Source: Chloroflexota bacterium (GTDB lineage Bacteria; Chloroflexota; Anaerolineae; Aggregatilineales; UBA2796). From it: 64,000 nt of DNA. The stretch covers positions 1 through 64,000 of the forward strand of contig JAJPHV010000056.1 of assembly GCA_021325095.1 (NCBI GenBank), read 5' to 3'. Under the pieces are notes generated by a model. That model saw nothing but the letters and a program-made list of their open reading frames with translations. It searched no databases and was not told the origin of the DNA. The translations under genes and the position numbers were made by a program. This document shows, piece by piece, positions 60,645-64,000 of this stretch; position 1 is the stretch's first letter; each line of letters opens with the position of its first letter.

Positions 60645-60673
60645 TTGCTCTGGCGCGCGGCTTTCCCTATACT
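60645..60673 (+). promoter_or_regulatory. Promoter of the osmC-type gene
   Basis: TTGCTC (60645-60650), 17 bases, TATACT (60668-60673), 76 bases before the ATG at 60750. Confidence 0.55.
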
Positions 60674-60749
60674 TGCGGCGCAAGGTTCGTAATCAACAGT
60701 GCGCGCGCAGCCTTTTTCGCGCCGCGCCCTCTGGAACAGTGAGGTCTCT

Positions 60750-61187
60750 ATGGCTCCCATCCTCGTCCGCTCCGAGCAGGGCTACCGGACGGCTATCCAC
60801 GTCCGCAACCACACCGTCATCACCGATGAACCCCTCCACGATGGAGGCACGGACAGCGGCCCCACCCCAATGGAACTCGCCATCGGCACAGCCGGAGCCT
60901 GCATCGCCGTCACCGTGCGCGCCTATGCGCTGCGCAAGGGCTGGCCGCTGGAGGGCGTCACGGTAGAGCTTGAGTCGCAGCGCTTCAAGCGTGAGGACTA
61001 CCCGGCCTACACGGGCGACGCGCCCTACATCACCGAGATCCGCGAGCGCATCGAGTTTCACGGCCCGCTCACAGATGAGCAGAAGGCGCGGCTCATGACC
61101 ATCGCCGCCAGGTGTCCGGTGCACCTGCTGCTCGAAAATCCCGTCTTCTTCGTTGACGAAATGGTCATCGCCGAGCCGAGCCGTTAA
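60750..61187 (+). CDS. OsmC-family peroxiredoxin-like protein
   Basis: A 145-residue protein of the OsmC/Ohr type. The two catalytic cysteines are visible: one in AIGTAGACIAVTV (helix of the first half) and one in IAARCPVHLLLE. These reduce organic hydroperoxides in OsmC/Ohr proteins. The ATG at 60750 has GTGAGG five bases upstream; a longer frame begins 17 codons earlier without one. It is a single-gene unit with its own promoter, followed by a hairpin repeat. YhfA-like OsmC relatives without peroxidase function remain possible. Confidence 0.87.
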   Translation: MAPILVRSEQGYRTAIHVRNHTVITDEPLHDGGTDSGPTPMELAIGTAGACIAVTVRAYALRKGWPLEGVTVELESQRFKREDYPAYTGDAPYITEIRERIEFHGPLTDEQKARLMTIAARCPVHLLLENPVFFVDEMVIAEPSR

Positions 61188-61207
61188 CGCACCATGCGGC
61201 GTCCTGG

Positions 61208-61232
61208 CCCCTCGCCCGTCCTGGGAGAGGGG
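61208..61232. terminator. Hairpin after the osmC-type gene (intergenic repeat family, reverse orientation)
   Basis: CCCCTC (61208-61213) pairs with GAGGGG (61227-61232), and the following TTGGGGTGAGGGC is the reverse complement of the CCTCACCCCAA wording of the other copies. It begins 20 bases after the osmC stop and lies 80 bases before the end of the convergent secreted-protein gene. Confidence 0.45.
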
Positions 61233-61312
61233 TTGGGGTGAGGGCCAACACTTCTCGGATTACACCCGTCTCTGCTTGTGGAGAAGGGTTGAGCGCGAAG
61301 CTAACTACAACC

Positions 61313-62704
61313 CTATCGGCAAACACCTCTTATGCAGGAACCGCTGCAACAACCTGGCCCGGATGGTGAACACTTTTTGCCTAAGGGTACGCAAGCCCCG
61401 CCACCTCCCGGTTCCGCTGGCGCGAATGGGCAGTCCTGCGGGCAGGTGTAGTAGCTCTCCCCGTTCGGATCGCAGAAACCGTTGCAGTTGCAGGGCAGCC
61501 CCGGCTGCGTCGGCTGGCACGTGTTGTTCGTCGAGACCGGTGCATTCTGCGTTGGCGGGGGCGGCACTTTGGTGGGCGGCAGCCTGACGTCACAGCCTTG
61601 AACCGTCAGCCCGGCGGCTCTGGCGACGCCGCACAGCGTCCTGATGTAGATCGGAGCCAGCCGATCCGCCAGCGCAATCGGCCTCGGTAAACCCGGCGGG
61701 AGGACAAGTTGCAGACCGTCTTTGCCACCCAGCGGGAAAGTCCGCAGTTGCCCGCCGGGTGTCCTGTACAGCGTGCCGCCGACGATCACCCCGATCTCGC
61801 CTTCCAGTGTCCACAGCGTGATCCGGTTGGGCGTGCCGGGCGTAAAGGTGAACACGCCCGTTGAACCCATCACGATGTCCGCCCCGTTCAGCCTGAAGGT
61901 CACGGTCTGGCCTTTCGGGCTTTTTACGTACAACCCGGCGGGCGGAATATCCTTGCAGCTTGACTGCACCCCGATGCCCGTCGTGAAGTAGAAGGCGCTG
62001 ACGCCCGGCAAAGTCTGAACCGCCGGGTCGCTCATGGCAAGTGTCGTCGGGTCGCAGTCCAGCGCGAACACGTCGGCGAAGCCCCACCCCTTCTGGCCCT
62101 GGCTCTCCCCCCAGAGCCACCGTCCATCGACGGAGCGCCCGGAGAACGTCACAGGCGTGCCGGTTTTCAGCAGTTGAATCTGCGGTTCGTTCGGGCCGGG
62201 GTTGGCCCGCAGAAAGGTAGCGCGCCGCGCCGTGCCGTTGCAGGTTGTGGTCGTCGCGGGTTGCGCCACAGCCCCGATGGGCGCGGCCTGCCCGGCCAGC
62301 GTCGTATCGCCGTACACGATGAACGTCACCGCCTGTCCGCTGCTGGTCCCTTCCAGGCCCGTCGGCTGTGCCTTGATGACGGCGATGCCCCATTCTCCGC
62401 TGTCGGGGTTGAGCGGCCCGGCCTTCAGCGACTTGACGACGCTCAGTGGAGCCGTGTCCCCTTCCTTCGCCAGGGTGCTGGGCGTGGTGTCGTTCGTGTA
62501 CTCCACCGTGATCTGCCGGTTGCCATAGCAGACCTCATCCCGATCCATCGTGCTGCAACCCGCCGAAAGGTGCTGCTCGACGTTGGACAGCAACTGGGCA
62601 CAGACTGTGTTGGTGCTCTGTGCCGTGCTGACGTGTGGCACCCACAGGGCCATTCCGGCGACGCAAAGCGTCATCAATGTCAGGGCAAGCGTTTTGGGAG
62701 ACAT
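61313..62704 (-). CDS. Secreted protein ending in a knottin-like six-cysteine motif
   Basis: A 463-residue exported protein. A signal peptide (TLALTLMTLCVAGMALWVPHVSTAQ) is followed by a mainly beta, cysteine-containing body; the stretch ATFLRANPGPNEPQIQLLKT ... WGESQGQKGWGFADVF resembles an SH3-like wall-associated repeat. After a Pro/Thr linker (RLPPTKVPPPPTQNAP) come a Cys-rich piece (CNCNGFCDPNGESYYTCPQDC) and six final cysteines C438, C445, C452, C453, C457, C462 with spacing 6-6-0-3-4, the order of an inhibitor cystine knot. Function is unknown. The ATG at 62704 has AAGG eight bases upstream; an ATG two codons earlier is possible; the longer frame is leader sequence. Confidence 0.8.
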   Translation of the reverse strand: MSPKTLALTLMTLCVAGMALWVPHVSTAQSTNTVCAQLLSNVEQHLSAGCSTMDRDEVCYGNRQITVEYTNDTTPSTLAKEGDTAPLSVVKSLKAGPLNPDSGEWGIAVIKAQPTGLEGTSSGQAVTFIVYGDTTLAGQAAPIGAVAQPATTTTCNGTARRATFLRANPGPNEPQIQLLKTGTPVTFSGRSVDGRWLWGESQGQKGWGFADVFALDCDPTTLAMSDPAVQTLPGVSAFYFTTGIGVQSSCKDIPPAGLYVKSPKGQTVTFRLNGADIVMGSTGVFTFTPGTPNRITLWTLEGEIGVIVGGTLYRTPGGQLRTFPLGGKDGLQLVLPPGLPRPIALADRLAPIYIRTLCGVARAAGLTVQGCDVRLPPTKVPPPPTQNAPVSTNNTCQPTQPGLPCNCNGFCDPNGESYYTCPQDCPFAPAEPGGGGACVPLGKKCSPSGPGCCSGSCIRGVCR

Positions 62705-63075
62705 AGGCATTACCTTCCTCGCGCTACGTCCGGGCTGTAGAAGGCCAGTATAGTTCAGGTTGGGTTCGCTCGCCTGACGCCTGGATGACGATCCCTCACC
62801 GGGAGGGCTGATTGGCTGCCTTTGCACGCAGACAGGCGGAACGTCCCACCGAGTCTTATCAAGACGGTCAGACGCCAAGCCTGTGATAATTGTCACTATC
62901 CACAGCCGGAGGTCAGAGACATAATGCAGCATAGTGGCGGTTATGGTGAAACCTCAGTTGTCATGTTTCGATAGTGGACTTGCCTGATCCCAGACCTCCG
63001 GTGGACGCCCTCACCTTCGATGACAGGTTGTTTCTCCGCCATCAAGTATCTAGCCAGAATAAAGGAGTGCTAACT
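62705..63075. other. Divergent intergenic region
   Basis: About 370 bases between the secreted-protein gene and the acyl-CoA synthetase gene. I see no -35/-10 pair with good spacing; AAAGGAG at 63061-63067 is the ribosome binding site of the next gene. No gene is supported. Confidence 0.4.
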
Positions 63076-64000
63076 GTGGTGAACGCGATTAAACCAACCG
63101 CAGGTGATCCCAGCAGCGACATTTTCCGTTATGCTCACCCCTCGCTGGACTACATCTTCAGGCCGCACAGCGTGGCCGTTGTCGGCGCAACGGAGAAGGC
63201 GGGCAGTGTCGGGCGGACCATCCTGTGGAATCTGATCAGTAATCCCTTTGGCGGGACGGTCTACCCGATCAACCCCAAACGAACCAACGTGCTAGGTGTT
63301 CGGGCTTACCCAAGCCTGGCCGACGTTCCTGAAAAGATCGATCTGGCGGTGATTGTCACCCCCGCCACGACAGTGCCCGGCATCATCAAGGAAGCCACCG
63401 AGCTAGGCGTAAAAGGGGCCATCGTCATCTCCGCAGGCTTCAAGGAGATCGGCCCGGAGGGCGCCGAACTGGAGAGGCAAATCCTCGAATACGCCCAGCA
63501 CGGACATATGCGCATTATCGGGCCGAACTGCCTGGGCGTCATGAGTCCGCTCACCGGTCTCAATGCCACCTTCGCCAGCGCCATGGCTCGCCCTGGCAAC
63601 GTGGGCTTTATCAGTCAGAGCGGCGCGTTGTGCACGGCAGTCCTCGACTGGAGTCTGCAAGAGCAGGTCGGCTTCAGCGCCTTTGTGTCCATCGGCTCGA
63701 TGCTGGACATCAGTTGGGGCGATCTGATCTACTACCTGGGCGACGACCCCGACACCAAGAGCATCGTCATCTATATGGAAAGCATCGGCAACGCCAAGGC
63801 GTTTCTTTCCGCTGCACGCGAAGTGGCCCTGACCAAACCGATCATCGTCATCAAGGCAGGCCGCACCGAGGCCGCCGCCAAAGCAGCCGCCTCTCACACT
63901 GGCTCCCTCACTGGCAGCGACGAAGTGCTCGATGCGGCTTTCCGGCGTAGCGGCGTCCTGCGCGTCAACAGCATCGCCGAACTGTTCGCCATGACCGAGG
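63076..64000 (+). CDS. NDP-forming acyl-CoA synthetase (ADP-forming type), cut by window edge
   Basis: The first 308 residues of an acetyl/acyl-CoA synthetase of the NDP-forming class (CoA-binding plus ligase domains). Visible are the CoA-binding domain [43 protein letters not shown], then the ligase part [16 protein letters not shown] and [21 protein letters not shown], the conserved His region of the family. The enzyme interconverts acyl-CoA plus ADP and Pi with the free acid plus ATP, used for energy in fermentative microbes, or as part of a protein acetyltransferase fusion; the missing C terminus would tell. GTG 63076 has GGAG eight bases upstream; GTG 63079 is equally possible. Confidence 0.88.
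   Translation, partial: MVNAIKPTAGDPSSDIFRYAHPSLDYIFRPHSVAVVGATEKAGSVGRTILWNLISNPFGGTVYPINPKRTNVLGVRAYPSLADVPEKIDLAVIVTPATTVPGIIKEATELGVKGAIVISAGFKEIGPEGAELERQILEYAQHGHMRIIGPNCLGVMSPLTGLNATFASAMARPGNVGFISQSGALCTAVLDWSLQEQVGFSAFVSIGSMLDISWGDLIYYLGDDPDTKSIVIYMESIGNAKAFLSAAREVALTKPIIVIKAGRTEAAAKAAASHTGSLTGSDEVLDAAFRRSGVLRVNSIAELFAMTE

Noticed and set aside
1..64000. tRNA, rRNA, CRISPR arrays, insertion sequences, phage genes, riboswitches
   Set aside because: No cloverleaf with a GTTCGA-type T arm, no regular repeat-spacer array, no transposase or integrase motif and no known riboswitch core was recognised; covariance searches would be needed to be sure.

Overview
The window looks like a chromosomal segment of a GC-rich (about 60 percent by eye) member of the Chloroflexota, probably an Anaerolineae-like lineage. 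This is inference from gene content, not from a marker tree: Hanks-type kinases beside FHA and cyclic-di-AMP receptor proteins, an F420/LLM-type oxidoreductase, Thr/Pro-rich secreted sequence, several sugar-acid catabolic genes and many intergenic GC-rich hairpins. I saw no rRNA, tRNA, CRISPR array, transposase or phage gene. About 60 protein genes fill the window in short same-strand runs, mostly with clear Shine-Dalgarno sequences. Several consensus-like sigma70 promoters are readable.

Layout. 1-7.7 kb: truncated malate/lactate dehydrogenase-family gene, AlkZ-like winged-helix protein, MFS transporter, a minus-strand run led by an unusual kinase-receiver-HTH fusion (ending with a 2-hydroxyacid dehydrogenase-like protein), rluE, and a Phd/PIN toxin-antitoxin pair. 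7.7-18 kb: B12-binding radical SAM protein, large GT-C-like membrane protein, trans-sulfuration enzyme, secreted phosphoesterase, ubiquitin-like/FHA protein, MarR regulator. 18.1-20.9 kb: a three-gene siroheme operon (precorrin-2 dehydrogenase, CbiX with Fe-S domain, uroporphyrinogen methyltransferase). 21-23.5 kb: epimerase with membrane tail, then a CPBP-type membrane protein. 23.5-28.8 kb: a minus-strand sugar or sugar-acid catabolic operon (enolase superfamily, TIM-barrel isomerase, two Gfo/Idh dehydrogenases, zinc alcohol dehydrogenase).

29-41.4 kb: ClC channel with CBS and TrkA-C tail, alpha/beta hydrolase, exported DsbA-cyclophilin fusion, Fur regulator, Rieske-FAD oxidoreductase, polyprenyl-phosphate sugar-phosphate transferase, phosphoesterase, MBL-fold protein, LLM oxidoreductase, then the rplU-rpmA-rpmE ribosomal cluster, in which L31 carries an extra RNA polymerase alpha-CTD-like domain. 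42.4-46.2 kb: inositol catabolism genes iolE and iolB, an MFS transporter, and two adjacent cyclic-di-AMP receptor-like genes. 46.4-51.4 kb: small membrane protein, N-formylglutamate amidohydrolase-like protein, unknown protein, GbsR-type regulator, YtcJ-type amidohydrolase. 51.7-54.4 kb: surface-sugar genes (rfbD, two family 2 glycosyltransferases). 54.5-64 kb: membrane-tailed Ser/Thr kinase, DtxR-type regulator, KdpDE-type two-component system, a possible small transcript, OsmC protein, a secreted protein ending in a knottin-like six-cysteine motif, and a truncated NDP-forming acyl-CoA synthetase.

The most interesting points are fusions and altered active sites: kinase-REC-HTH in one chain, L31 plus alpha-CTD, DsbA plus cyclophilin lacking its catalytic Arg, a C-terminal cystine-knot pattern, an unequal pair of cyclic-di-AMP receptors, and a promoter that starts transcription on or next to an ATG 310 bases before osmC.
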